A stretch of DNA of 5,573 bases from Bacteroidota bacterium (lineage in GTDB: Bacteria; Bacteroidota; Bacteroidia; Chitinophagales; Chitinophagaceae), in contig CANHIR010000127.1 in NCBI GenBank assembly GCA_947461015.1, positions 1 through 5,573 of the forward strand, given 5' to 3'. Below, piece after piece: positions 1-5,282 of this stretch; the first letter of the stretch is position 1; the number at the start of each line of letters is the position of its first letter. A model generated the notes under the pieces. That model worked only from the letters and a program-made list of their open reading frames with translations. It was not told the origin of the DNA and did no database searches. A program made the translations under genes and the position numbers.

Positions 1-2
1 AG

Positions 3-73
3 GGTCCTGTGGCCGAGTGGCTAGGCAGAGCTCTGCAAAAGCTTCTACAGCGGTTCGAATCCGCTCGGGACCT
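3..73 (+). tRNA. tRNA-Cys (anticodon GCA)
   Basis: A full cloverleaf can be folded by eye. The acceptor stem is 3-9 with 66-72 (one T-G wobble), the D-stem is 12-14 with 24-26, the anticodon stem is 28-32 with 40-44, and the T-stem is 49-53 with 61-65. The T-loop reads TTCGAAT. The anticodon loop 33-39 places GCA at 35-37, which reads cysteine codons. The discriminator base at 73 is T (U73), the known cysteine identity base. CCA is not encoded (bases 74-75 are CG), so it must be added after transcription. The promoter lies left of the window. An intrinsic terminator starts seven bases after the gene. Confidence 0.97.
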
Positions 74-79
74 CGATAC

Positions 80-112
80 AAAGCCTCTTCACGAAAGTGA
101 AGAGGCTTTTTT
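80..112 (+). terminator. Intrinsic terminator of tRNA-Cys
   Basis: A perfect 12-bp stem (81-92 with 97-108, extendable by the 80/109 pair) is closed by a GAAA tetraloop at 93-96. It runs into a six-T tract at 107-112. Its position just after the tRNA fits its role. The end of its 3' arm and its T tract (104-112) also form the left arm of a second, larger inverted repeat (104-168), so the two structures cannot coexist on one strand. Confidence 0.93.
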
Positions 113-168
113 GTTACGAGACAACGTCGAAAGCTTGCTTTCGTAAGTTGGCGAGGAACAAAAAAGCC
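104..168. repeat. Long imperfect inverted repeat with G-A mismatches
   Basis: The outer arms 104-115 and 157-168 pair perfectly over 12 bp (GGCTTTTTTGTT with AACAAAAAAGCC). Inward, 116-121 faces 151-156 with alternating Watson-Crick pairs (117/155, 120/152) and only A-G or G-A mismatches, including a tandem pair at 118-119/153-154. Then 122-125 pairs with 147-150, and the tip is CGAAAGC (128-134) with GCTTTCG (137-143). The left arm reuses the tRNA terminator's T tract. The right arm is shared with the next hairpin. Confidence 0.8.
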
Positions 169-229
169 AAAGAGCAACATTTTTAAACGAACGAAGTGAG
201 TAAAAAAATGGTGCTCTTTGAAAGGCTTT
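160..229 (-). terminator. Long hairpin, terminator-like on the minus strand
   Basis: Bases 163-168 pair with 224-229, and 169-175 with 213-219, leaving 220-223 as a bulge. The stem continues with 178-184 pairing to 204-210 and 187-188 to 200-201. A tandem G-A pair (189-190/198-199), two Watson-Crick pairs and a GAA triloop (193-195) follow. Read on the minus strand, the long stem ends in GGC followed by six T (165-160), the form of an intrinsic terminator pointing left, opposite to the tRNA-Cys terminator. No leftward gene is visible to the right that needs it, so the function is an inference; it may simply be a structural repeat. Confidence 0.6.
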
Positions 230-233
230 GGGT

Positions 234-256
234 AAGACGAGTCTACCGAGGCGGAT
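234..256 (+). repeat. 23-bp direct repeat, copy 1
   Basis: This segment is identical over 23 bases to 329-351, with starts 95 bp apart. It contains two small self-complementary pieces: GAC-GA-GTC (236-243) and CCG-AGG-CGG (246-254). In this copy the 3' end (GGAT, 253-256) also serves as the left arm of the hairpin at 253-285. Confidence 0.9.
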
Positions 257-285
257 CAACGACGAGCGAAGCGAGGAGTTAATCC
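253..285. repeat. GAA-triloop hairpin with two tandem G-A blocks
   Basis: Folding around the GAA loop at 268-270 gives a symmetric structure. 266-267 pair with 271-272, then come a tandem G-A/A-G (264-265/273-274), C-G (263/275), a second tandem G-A/A-G (261-262/276-277), AAC with GTT (258-260/278-280), one C-A mismatch, and GGAT with ATCC (253-256/282-285). The only non-Watson-Crick contacts apart from the C-A are tandem GA pairs, which are known to stack stably in sheared form. The apex GCGAAGC is known from biophysical work as an exceptionally stable DNA mini-hairpin. Confidence 0.75.
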
Positions 286-299
286 AAGTTTGTCGAGGC

Positions 300-327
300 G
301 GAGGACAATGCGTAGCATTGGCAATCC
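300..327. repeat. Short hairpin, CAATGC-GTA-GCATTG
   Basis: A perfect 6-bp stem (306-311 with 315-320) closes on a GTA triloop. It extends outward through an A-G mismatch, a G-C pair, a G-A mismatch and one bulged A to GGA (300-302) paired with TCC (325-327). It matches the neighbouring hairpins in using purine mismatches in the lower stem, but it lacks the GAA apex. Confidence 0.65.
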
Positions 328-328
328 G

Positions 329-351
329 AAGACGAGTCTACCGAGGCGGAT
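329..351 (+). repeat. 23-bp direct repeat, copy 2
   Basis: This is the exact second copy of the 234-256 segment. Here the flanks differ. ATCCG (324-328) immediately upstream can pair with CGGAT (347-351) at the repeat's own 3' end, whereas copy 1 uses that end to pair with downstream sequence. The copies therefore look like a modular unit reused in two structural settings rather than a tandem repeat. Confidence 0.9.
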
Positions 352-380
352 GCTAGCGAACGAAGTGAAGCTAGTAATCT
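348..380. repeat. GAA-triloop hairpin with tandem G-A pair
   Basis: The loop GAA (362-364) is closed by AC/GT (360-361/365-366), followed by a tandem G-A pair (358-359/367-368), one bulged A (369), and CTAGC with GCTAG (353-357/370-374). Weaker pairing reaches the GGAT at 348-351. The apex order GA-AC-GAA-GT-GA is the same as in the hairpin centred on 193-195, which suggests a shared origin or a shared structural requirement. Confidence 0.72.
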
Positions 381-384
381 AACT

Positions 385-392
385 TATTTTTG
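385..392 (+). promoter_or_regulatory. -7 promoter element (TATTTTTG) of the FAD oxidoreductase
   Basis: The octamer matches the Bacteroidota housekeeping -7 consensus TAnnTTTG. It ends 26 bp before the ATG at 419, leaving room for a short A/T-rich leader. No clear TTG/TTTG -33 element is seen at the expected distance, where the last hairpin (348-380) lies instead, so this is a one-element match. Confidence 0.5.
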
Positions 393-418
393 CCACCCCA
401 TCTCTTTTTCCTATTTTA

Positions 419-2302
419 ATGGAGAAAATAAAAACAATGAAGTCCATTTTATTAATAGTATCATTTCTTTCCTTTCAAATATTTGGGAATGCGCAAGCCA
501 TATCTCTAACTCAACAAACCGATGTATTAGTAATTGGAGGCACTGCCAGCGGCATTTGTGCAGGATTACAATCTGCAAGGCTTGGAGTAAATACCATCAT
601 TGCTGAATCAACCCCATGGCTTGGCGGTATGTTAACCGCTGCTGGCGTCTCTGCATTTGACGGTAATGATGCAATGCCTGCTGGTATTTTTGGAGCATTT
701 AGAGAAAAACTACATCAGCATTATGGAGGTAAAAATAAAGTATCCACCGGGTGGGTAAGCAATACCTTATTTGAACCACATATTGGAGATAGTATTTTCA
801 AATCAATGGCGAGGGCTGAAAAAAACTTGACAGTAAAATATAATTATGATTTCCTAAAGGTGAATAAAAATGCCGATACCATAACTGGGGCTGTCTTTTT
901 TGACAAGATCAATCAAAAAAATATAATTATAAAAGCCAAACGATATATTGATGCTACTGAACTAGGCGATGTTTTAGCCAATGCAAATATTCCCTATGAT
1001 TTAGGTATGGAATCAAATGATGTTACTAAAGAAAATGTAAATATGTCTGGTGCAAGTGATATTGTACAAGACATAACTTATGTGGCTGTTTTAAAAGATT
1101 ATGGGAAACCACAACCACTTATCGATAAGCCATTAAATTATGATTCCTTAGAATTTGATGCAAGCAATAAATCATTTTACAAAGACAGCAGCAGAAAAAA
1201 TCCAACAGTGGATGCTATCAATATGCTTAACTACGGAAAATTGCCCAACAAAAAATACATGCTTAATTGGCCAATATATGGTAATGATATTTATTTAAAT
1301 GTAATTGAAAAAACACCCAAAGAAAGAGTAGCATTGTTAGAGTTAGCAAAACAGCAAACACTAAGGTTTGTTTATTTTATTCAAAAAGATTTGGGGTTCA
1401 AAAACTTTGCATTAGCAGATGACGAGTTTCCAACAAAAGATAAATTAGCCCTGTATCCTTATTATAGAGAATCTCGAAGAGTGAAAGGATTAACAAGGAT
1501 GTTAATTCAACATATTTCAACACCATTTGAAACCGAGCAGCCTTTATATAGAACAGGTATTGCAGTTGGGGATTATCCGGTTGATCATCACCATAAAAAA
1601 AACTTAAATGCCCCACAGCATTTAGAATTTTTTCCTGTTCCCTCTTTTAACATTCCAATGGGTTCTTTAATTCCTCAAAATGCCAACAATTTAATCATTG
1701 CAGAAAAATCAATTAGTGTTTCCAATATTGTAAATGGTACAACCAGATTACAGCCTTGCGTGATGCAGATAGGACAGGCTGCTGGATTACTGGCTGCGCA
1801 AAGTATCAATGACAAAGTAGCTCCTAAAAATATTTCAGTGAGAAAAGTGCAACAAATTTTATTAGATGCGAATGGATACATTATGCCTTATATAGATGTG
1901 GATCAACATTCTAGATATTTTAATGCAGTTCAAAAGATGGGTGCAACAGGATTATTAAAAGGGGTAGGTGTGCCAAGTGGTTGGGCCAATGCCACTTATT
2001 TTTATCCTAATAAAAATATACCAAGCGCAGATTTCTTAAAAACTTGGAAATTAAAATATAATGTTAAACAAGAACAAGTAAGTGATACCTTGACCATTGA
2101 GGATGCTTTGTATTTAGCAGCTGAATTATCAGGTGAAAAGATAGCTCAAATTGAAGCAGGATTTGAAATAAAGTGGAGGCAGCTTGGGCTAACCTCATAT
2201 GATAAAAACAGGGCCATCACGAGAATTGAATTGGCTGCCATTTTAAATGAGTATAATGTATTTAATAAGTTTGATGTGGATATATATGGAGGTTTTCTAT
2301 AA
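419..2302 (+). CDS. Exported FAD-dependent oxidoreductase with SLH-like C-terminal region
   Basis: This 627-residue protein belongs to the FAD_oxidored type (proteins often mislabelled xanthan lyase); the substrate is unknown. Residues 7-27 form a signal peptide (basic start, hydrophobic core, likely cut after GNAQA), so it acts in the periplasm or outside. A Rossmann FAD-binding fold follows: DVLVIGGTASG (35-45) with the acidic E63 at the end of strand 2, then LGGMLTAAGVSAFDG (68-82). Other family motifs are YIDATELGDVLA (176-187), YRESRRVKG (349-357), IPMGSLIP (412-419) and RLQPCVMQIGQAAGLLAA (443-460). Residues about 488-620 lie beyond the FAD core and resemble one or two S-layer-homology-like units: DVDQHSRYFNAVQKMGATGLLKG, later YFYP, and a second unit near 558-611. 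An internal ATG at 437 (M7) is an alternative start. A membrane-protein gene follows after 32 bp without a terminator, so cotranscription is possible. Confidence 0.88.
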   Translation: MEKIKTMKSILLIVSFLSFQIFGNAQAISLTQQTDVLVIGGTASGICAGLQSARLGVNTIIAESTPWLGGMLTAAGVSAFDGNDAMPAGIFGAFREKLHQHYGGKNKVSTGWVSNTLFEPHIGDSIFKSMARAEKNLTVKYNYDFLKVNKNADTITGAVFFDKINQKNIIIKAKRYIDATELGDVLANANIPYDLGMESNDVTKENVNMSGASDIVQDITYVAVLKDYGKPQPLIDKPLNYDSLEFDASNKSFYKDSSRKNPTVDAINMLNYGKLPNKKYMLNWPIYGNDIYLNVIEKTPKERVALLELAKQQTLRFVYFIQKDLGFKNFALADDEFPTKDKLALYPYYRESRRVKGLTRMLIQHISTPFETEQPLYRTGIAVGDYPVDHHHKKNLNAPQHLEFFPVPSFNIPMGSLIPQNANNLIIAEKSISVSNIVNGTTRLQPCVMQIGQAAGLLAAQSINDKVAPKNISVRKVQQILLDANGYIMPYIDVDQHSRYFNAVQKMGATGLLKGVGVPSGWANATYFYPNKNIPSADFLKTWKLKYNVKQEQVSDTLTIEDALYLAAELSGEKIAQIEAGFEIKWRQLGLTSYDKNRAITRIELAAILNEYNVFNKFDVDIYGGFL

Positions 2303-2334
2303 TGACATAGTTTATTTTACTGTATTTTTACAAC

Positions 2335-2718
2335 ATGAAACATTCACAGACTATTGGGGTTATTTTTTGTTTAACCCTTATTTATTTTAGTACACAACCT
2401 TTGGTATTTATAGAAAGTAAAAATTTAATTATTACTGGCTGGGAAACTGCAAATACAAATTATGGGCAGCCTGGTAAATTTTTTGCTTACATAGGATCAA
2501 TTGCTTTACTCTTTTTTTGTTTACCTCTTTTATGGGCGAAAAGATTCAATGTGGTATTTGGCGCATTATTGCTTGCTTGGAGTATCCGAAATTTTATTGT
2601 GTTGTCAACCTGCATGGGCGAGTGTCCGCAAAAACAATGGGCATTGTATGGCTGTATTGTAATTGCTGCCGGAATTTTAATTATGACATTTCTTCCCAAA
2701 ATTAAAATCCCTAAATAA
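2335..2718 (+). CDS. Small four-helix membrane protein of unknown function
   Basis: I do not recognise a named family for this 127-residue protein. Four hydrophobic segments are visible, near residues 7-26, 49-67, 71-91 and 102-119, with a basic C-terminal tail (KIKIPK), so it is an inner-membrane protein. The loop between helices 1 and 2 carries a polar GWETANTNYGQPGKFF stretch. After helix 3 comes C93-M-G-E-C97-P98, a Cys-x3-Cys-Pro pair that could form a disulfide or bind a metal. R85 lies inside or at the edge of helix 3. The only sensible start is the ATG at 2335, behind an A/T-rich leader with no Shine-Dalgarno sequence. It follows the oxidoreductase by 32 bp in the same direction and may share its transcript. 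A strong terminator follows the stop codon. Confidence 0.8.
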   Translation: MKHSQTIGVIFCLTLIYFSTQPLVFIESKNLIITGWETANTNYGQPGKFFAYIGSIALLFFCLPLLWAKRFNVVFGALLLAWSIRNFIVLSTCMGECPQKQWALYGCIVIAAGILIMTFLPKIKIPK

Positions 2719-2720
2719 AT

Positions 2721-2759
2721 CATAAAAAAGCCTTACCATTTTGTAAGGCTTTTTTTATG
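2721..2759. terminator. Bidirectional intrinsic terminator
   Basis: GCCTTAC (2730-2736) pairs with GTAAGGC (2743-2749) around the loop CATTTT. The stem is extended by six A-T pairs and flanked by an A run (2724-2729) on the left and a T run (2750-2756) on the right. It therefore ends in a T tract on either strand. It sits between the convergent membrane-protein gene and rocD, starting within three bases of the former's stop codon and abutting the latter's stop, and serves both. Confidence 0.93.
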
Positions 2760-2760
2760 A

Positions 2761-3996
2761 TTAAGATAATTTTTCTAATGCGGATGCAATAATAAACACT
2801 GCTTCTTTTATTTGAGCAGCTGTAATTATTAGGGGTGGTGCAAAACGGATTTTATCACCGTGTGTTGGTTTTGCAAGTAATCCCAAATCCCTTAAGTGTA
2901 AGCAAAGTTCCCATGAAACTTCTGGGTCCTTGTGGTTTATAACAATAGCGTTTAATAAACCACGCCCTCTTACTAGTTTGATAAGTGGTGAATTTAGTTT
3001 TTCTAATTCGGCTCTTAATAATTGCCCCATTTCAGCTGCATTCTCAGCCATCTTTTCTGACTTTAGTACTTCCAAAGATTTCATGGCAACTGCACATGCA
3101 AGAGGATTACCACCATAAGTTGAACCATGTTCTCCCGGTTTAATCTGCATCATCACAATATCATCTGCTAGCACCGCGGAAATGGGCAGTGTGCCACCAC
3201 TTAATGCTTTCCCTAAAATTAAGATATCGGGTCTAACATTTTCATGGTCACATGCTAACATTTTACCTGTTCTGGCTAAACCTGTCTGTATTTCATCGGC
3301 AATAAATAATACATTGTATTTATTACATAAATCACGTACACCTTTTAAATAACCATCATCAGGTAATACAACACCTGCTTCTCCTTGAATGGGTTCCACC
3401 ATGAAGGCGGCCACATTGTTATCTTTTAATTCATTTTCAAGTGCTGTTAAATCATTATAAGGTACTAATCCAAATCCTGGCATATATGGTCCAAAGCCTT
3501 TAAAACTTGTAGGATCGGTAGAGGAAGAAATAGCTGCTAAAGTGCGACCCCAAAAATTACCTTCCGCAAATATTATTTTTGCTTGGTTCTCTGCAATCCC
3601 TTTTACATTATATCCCCAACGTCTGGCTAATTTAATTGCAGTTTCACCACCTTCCACTCCGGTATTCATTGGCAACACTTTGTCATAACCAAAGTACTTG
3701 GTAATGTAGGCTTCGTATTCACCTAATAAGTTATTATGAAAAGCACGAGAGGTTAATGTAAGTTTTGCTGCTTGCGCTTGTAAAGTTTTTACAATTTCGG
3801 GATGACAATGTCCTTGGTTGACAGCAGAATAACCACTTAAGAAATCAAAATATTTTTTTCCATCTACATCATATAAAAATACCCCTTCTCCTTTTTCTAA
3901 AACAACAGGAATTGGGTGATAATTGTGGGCGCCAAATTGGTCTTCAAGTTCCAAATACTTTGCAGCATTGGCACTAATGTCATGGTTAGTAGACAT
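2761..3996 (-). CDS. rocD: Ornithine aminotransferase (ornithine-oxo-acid transaminase, EC 2.6.1.13)
   Basis: A complete 411-residue class-III PLP-dependent aminotransferase. It transfers the delta-amino group of L-ornithine to 2-oxoglutarate, giving glutamate semialdehyde (which cyclises to pyrroline-5-carboxylate) and glutamate, linking arginine/ornithine breakdown to proline and glutamate in the cytoplasm. Similarity to eukaryotic ornithine aminotransferase is high throughout. Key residues known from the human enzyme are all present at a constant offset of 29: K263 in LGKALSGG (Schiff-base lysine), D234 and Q237 in ADEIQTG (PLP ring), F148 and R151 in GNFWGRTL, Y26 and Y56 (ornithine specificity), E206 in QGEAGV and R384 in IRFAPP. 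The start (CAT at 3994-3996 on the plus strand) places [11 protein letters not shown] at the expected distance. The gene is monocistronic: a terminator follows its stop codon and a divergent gene lies upstream. Confidence 0.97.
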   Translation of the reverse strand: MSTNHDISANAAKYLELEDQFGAHNYHPIPVVLEKGEGVFLYDVDGKKYFDFLSGYSAVNQGHCHPEIVKTLQAQAAKLTLTSRAFHNNLLGEYEAYITKYFGYDKVLPMNTGVEGGETAIKLARRWGYNVKGIAENQAKIIFAEGNFWGRTLAAISSSTDPTSFKGFGPYMPGFGLVPYNDLTALENELKDNNVAAFMVEPIQGEAGVVLPDDGYLKGVRDLCNKYNVLFIADEIQTGLARTGKMLACDHENVRPDILILGKALSGGTLPISAVLADDIVMMQIKPGEHGSTYGGNPLACAVAMKSLEVLKSEKMAENAAEMGQLLRAELEKLNSPLIKLVRGRGLLNAIVINHKDPEVSWELCLHLRDLGLLAKPTHGDKIRFAPPLIITAAQIKEAVFIIASALEKLS

Positions 3997-4073
3997 AAAC
4001 TATAATTAAAAAAGATTGAAAAAATGGATTGTACTTTAAACTCAAGCGGGATGTCGCATTGAGCATGAAAAAT

Positions 4074-4097
4074 TTGGAGGTAATGCAATTACCCCAA
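4074..4097. promoter_or_regulatory. Near-perfect inverted repeat in the rocD / glycosyltransferase intergenic region
   Basis: TTGG (4074-4077) and GGTAAT (4079-4084) pair with ATTACC (4088-4093) and CCAA (4094-4097), with a single bulged A at 4078 and a GCA loop. That is ten base pairs with no T tract after it, so it is not an ordinary terminator. It lies about 80 bp upstream of rocD and 120-140 bp upstream of the divergent gene. It could be an operator for a dimeric regulator or a hairpin in the rocD leader RNA; the sequence does not decide. Confidence 0.45.
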
Positions 4098-4121
4098 GGG
4101 ATGATTCAATAGATCTAAGTT

Positions 4122-4129
4122 CAAAATTA
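4122..4129 (-). promoter_or_regulatory. Possible rocD -7 element (TAATTTTG on the minus strand)
   Basis: The reverse complement of these bases matches TAnnTTTG. No TTG is seen at the usual -33 distance, and the leader to the rocD ATG would be over 100 bases, with the 4074-4097 hairpin in it. A match of this degenerate octamer by chance is quite possible in A/T-rich DNA. Confidence 0.25.
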
Positions 4130-4182
4130 AGATATGTACCTTTTTCATTGGTGTAAGTTAAGTTTTTCTCTTTAAATTCCGA

Positions 4183-4190
4183 TATTTTGG
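4183..4190 (+). promoter_or_regulatory. Possible -7 element of the glycosyltransferase gene
   Basis: TATTTTGG is one position off the consensus TAnnTTTG. It ends 26 bp before the TTG at 4217, the same spacing as between the element at 385-392 and the ATG at 419. No -33 match was found. If correct, transcription would start after the TTG at 4187, ruling that codon out as a translation start. Confidence 0.35.
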
Positions 4191-4216
4191 ACTTACATTC
4201 GCAAAAAGAAAATTCA

Positions 4217-5230
4217 TTGAAACCATTCGTATCCATAGTAATACTAAATTATAATGGGGTAAAATACTTGCAAGCGTTTTTACCATCCGTTTTGGCTACG
4301 CAATATGAAAACTATGAAGTAGTAGTTGCTGACAATGGCTCAACTGATGACTCCATTGTTTTTTTACAAAATCATTTTCCAACCGTTAAAGTAATTACAT
4401 CCCCTTCCAATGAAGGGTTTGCAGGTGGATATAATTGGGCACTTAAATTAATTGATGCCGAACTTCTTGTTTTGTTAAATTCCGATGTTGAAGTAACGCC
4501 TAATTGGTTAAATCCAATGGTAGATTTGCTTTTATCAAATGAAAACATTGCTGCTTGTCAACCCAAATTGTTATCAAAAAAGGAGCCAGGTTTTTTTGAA
4601 TATGCCGGTGCTGCAGGAGGGTGGATAGATGCTTTAGGATATCCTTTTTCAAGAGGTAGGGTTTTTGATTATTGCGAAATGGACAATCAGCAATATGAAG
4701 ATGGTACACCCATATTTTGGGCTTCCGGTGCTTGTATGATGATTCGGTCCGCTGTTTTCCATGAAATGAATGGGTTTGATACAAATTTCTTTGCCCATCA
4801 GGAAGAAATTGATCTATGCTGGAGATTACAACTGGCAGGTTACAAAATTTATGCTTGCCCAAGTTCAACCGTTTATCATGTGGGAGCAGGAACCCTTCCA
4901 AGAGGTGGACGTAAAGTTTATTTAAACTTCAGGAACAATTTAGTAATGCTTTGTAAGAATTTGCCATTCGCTGAGTTAGTATGGAAATTGCCATTTAGGT
5001 TGGCCTTGGACGCTTTATCGGCATGGAAGGGCTTGTTAAATGGAGATGTAAGCTTTTTTACAGCTATTGTTAAAGCCCATTTCTCCTTATTTGGATTTAT
5101 TTTAAAGGGTAAAATCCATCGTTCTCCTACAATTAAAAGGATGGGAAAATTGGATGGGGTATACTCAGGCTCCTTGGTTTATCAGTACTTTATTAAAAAG
5201 AAGCATTATTTTAACAAAATAGTAAAATAA
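4217..5230 (+). CDS. Family 2 glycosyltransferase, TTG start
   Basis: The 337-residue product transfers a sugar from a nucleotide donor, most likely in making a cell-surface polysaccharide; donor and acceptor are unknown. The GT-A fold motifs are in order (numbered from this start): VSIVILNYNG (5-14), VVVADNGSTDDS with D39 (35-46), NEGFAGGYNWAL (65-76), the metal-binding LLNSD (86-90), WASGACMMIRS (168-178), AHQEEIDLCWR with the likely catalytic acidic residues (193-203), and HVGAG (221-225). This is the rhamnosyltransferase-like subgroup. The C-terminal 90 residues are basic and amphipathic or hydrophobic, suggesting membrane attachment. No in-frame ATG lies near the N terminus. The candidates are TTG at 4187 (ten residues longer) and TTG at 4217. 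I prefer 4217 because it gives the usual short KPFVSIVILNYNG opening and because 4187 overlaps a promoter-like element. An in-frame stop lies at 4154. Confidence 0.88.
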   Translation: MKPFVSIVILNYNGVKYLQAFLPSVLATQYENYEVVVADNGSTDDSIVFLQNHFPTVKVITSPSNEGFAGGYNWALKLIDAELLVLLNSDVEVTPNWLNPMVDLLLSNENIAACQPKLLSKKEPGFFEYAGAAGGWIDALGYPFSRGRVFDYCEMDNQQYEDGTPIFWASGACMMIRSAVFHEMNGFDTNFFAHQEEIDLCWRLQLAGYKIYACPSSTVYHVGAGTLPRGGRKVYLNFRNNLVMLCKNLPFAELVWKLPFRLALDALSAWKGLLNGDVSFFTAIVKAHFSLFGFILKGKIHRSPTIKRMGKLDGVYSGSLVYQYFIKKKHYFNKIVK

Positions 5231-5254
5231 CTTAATCATTATTAAGAACTAGTT
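5231..5254. promoter_or_regulatory. Adjacent small palindromes after the glycosyltransferase stop
   Basis: CTTAAT (5231-5236) pairs with ATTAAG (5241-5246) across CATT, followed directly by the 8-bp palindrome AACTAGTT (5247-5254), which abuts the -7 element of the next gene. There is no T tract immediately behind the hairpin, so it is a poor terminator. Its position just upstream of a -7 element would suit an operator, but such A/T-rich palindromes also arise by chance. Confidence 0.25.
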
Positions 5255-5256
5255 GC

Positions 5257-5264
5257 TATTTTTG
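5257..5264 (+). promoter_or_regulatory. -7 element (TATTTTTG) of the small membrane protein gene
   Basis: Exact match to TAnnTTTG, ending 18 bp before the ATG at 5283 and thus implying a very short leader. No TTG/TTTG occurs about 19 bp upstream, so only one half of the promoter is supported. Confidence 0.5.
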
Positions 5265-5282
5265 CGTCCGTAATTATAATAT

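Larger units (their letters stand above)
113..418. other. Gene-free interval packed with hairpin repeats
   Basis: No convincing reading frame is present in these roughly 300 bases. From 113 to about 380 the interval is richer in G and C than the flanking genes and is dense in short purine words such as CGAAG, CGAGG and GCGGA. Nearly all of it is absorbed by the individual hairpins and the direct repeat listed separately. Only the last 40 bases (381-418) look like a normal A/T-rich upstream region, and they carry the promoter element of the next gene. I infer a cluster of dispersed intergenic repeats; a structured non-coding RNA is an alternative that sequence alone cannot exclude. Confidence 0.75.

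Noticed and set aside
234..351. Possible CRISPR array from the repeated 23-mer
   Set aside because: Only two copies, 95 bp apart, with the interval itself filled by another hairpin; there is no regular spacer length and no cas gene.
113..380. Possible integron attC sites or a tRNA-linked integration site
   Set aside because: No R'/R'' core sites, no integrase gene, and no duplicated tRNA-Cys 3' end in the window.
2487..2723. Minus-strand frame (78 codons) and plus-strand second frame (2517-2705) over the small membrane protein
   Set aside because: Both are shadows of the 2335-2718 gene, which has coherent membrane segments and sits correctly before the terminator.
3997..4216. Riboswitch in the divergent intergenic region
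   Set aside because: Only one simple hairpin is visible; I see no multi-helix junction or conserved core of a known class.
3897..4236. Two short minus-strand frames (3897-4088 and 4042-4236) in the rocD upstream region
   Set aside because: Each overlaps the start of a well supported gene, has no promoter or ribosome-site support, and encodes no recognisable protein.
4500..4901. 133-codon open frame on the minus strand
   Set aside because: It lies wholly inside the glycosyltransferase, whose motifs are intact, and its translation shows no recognisable domain.
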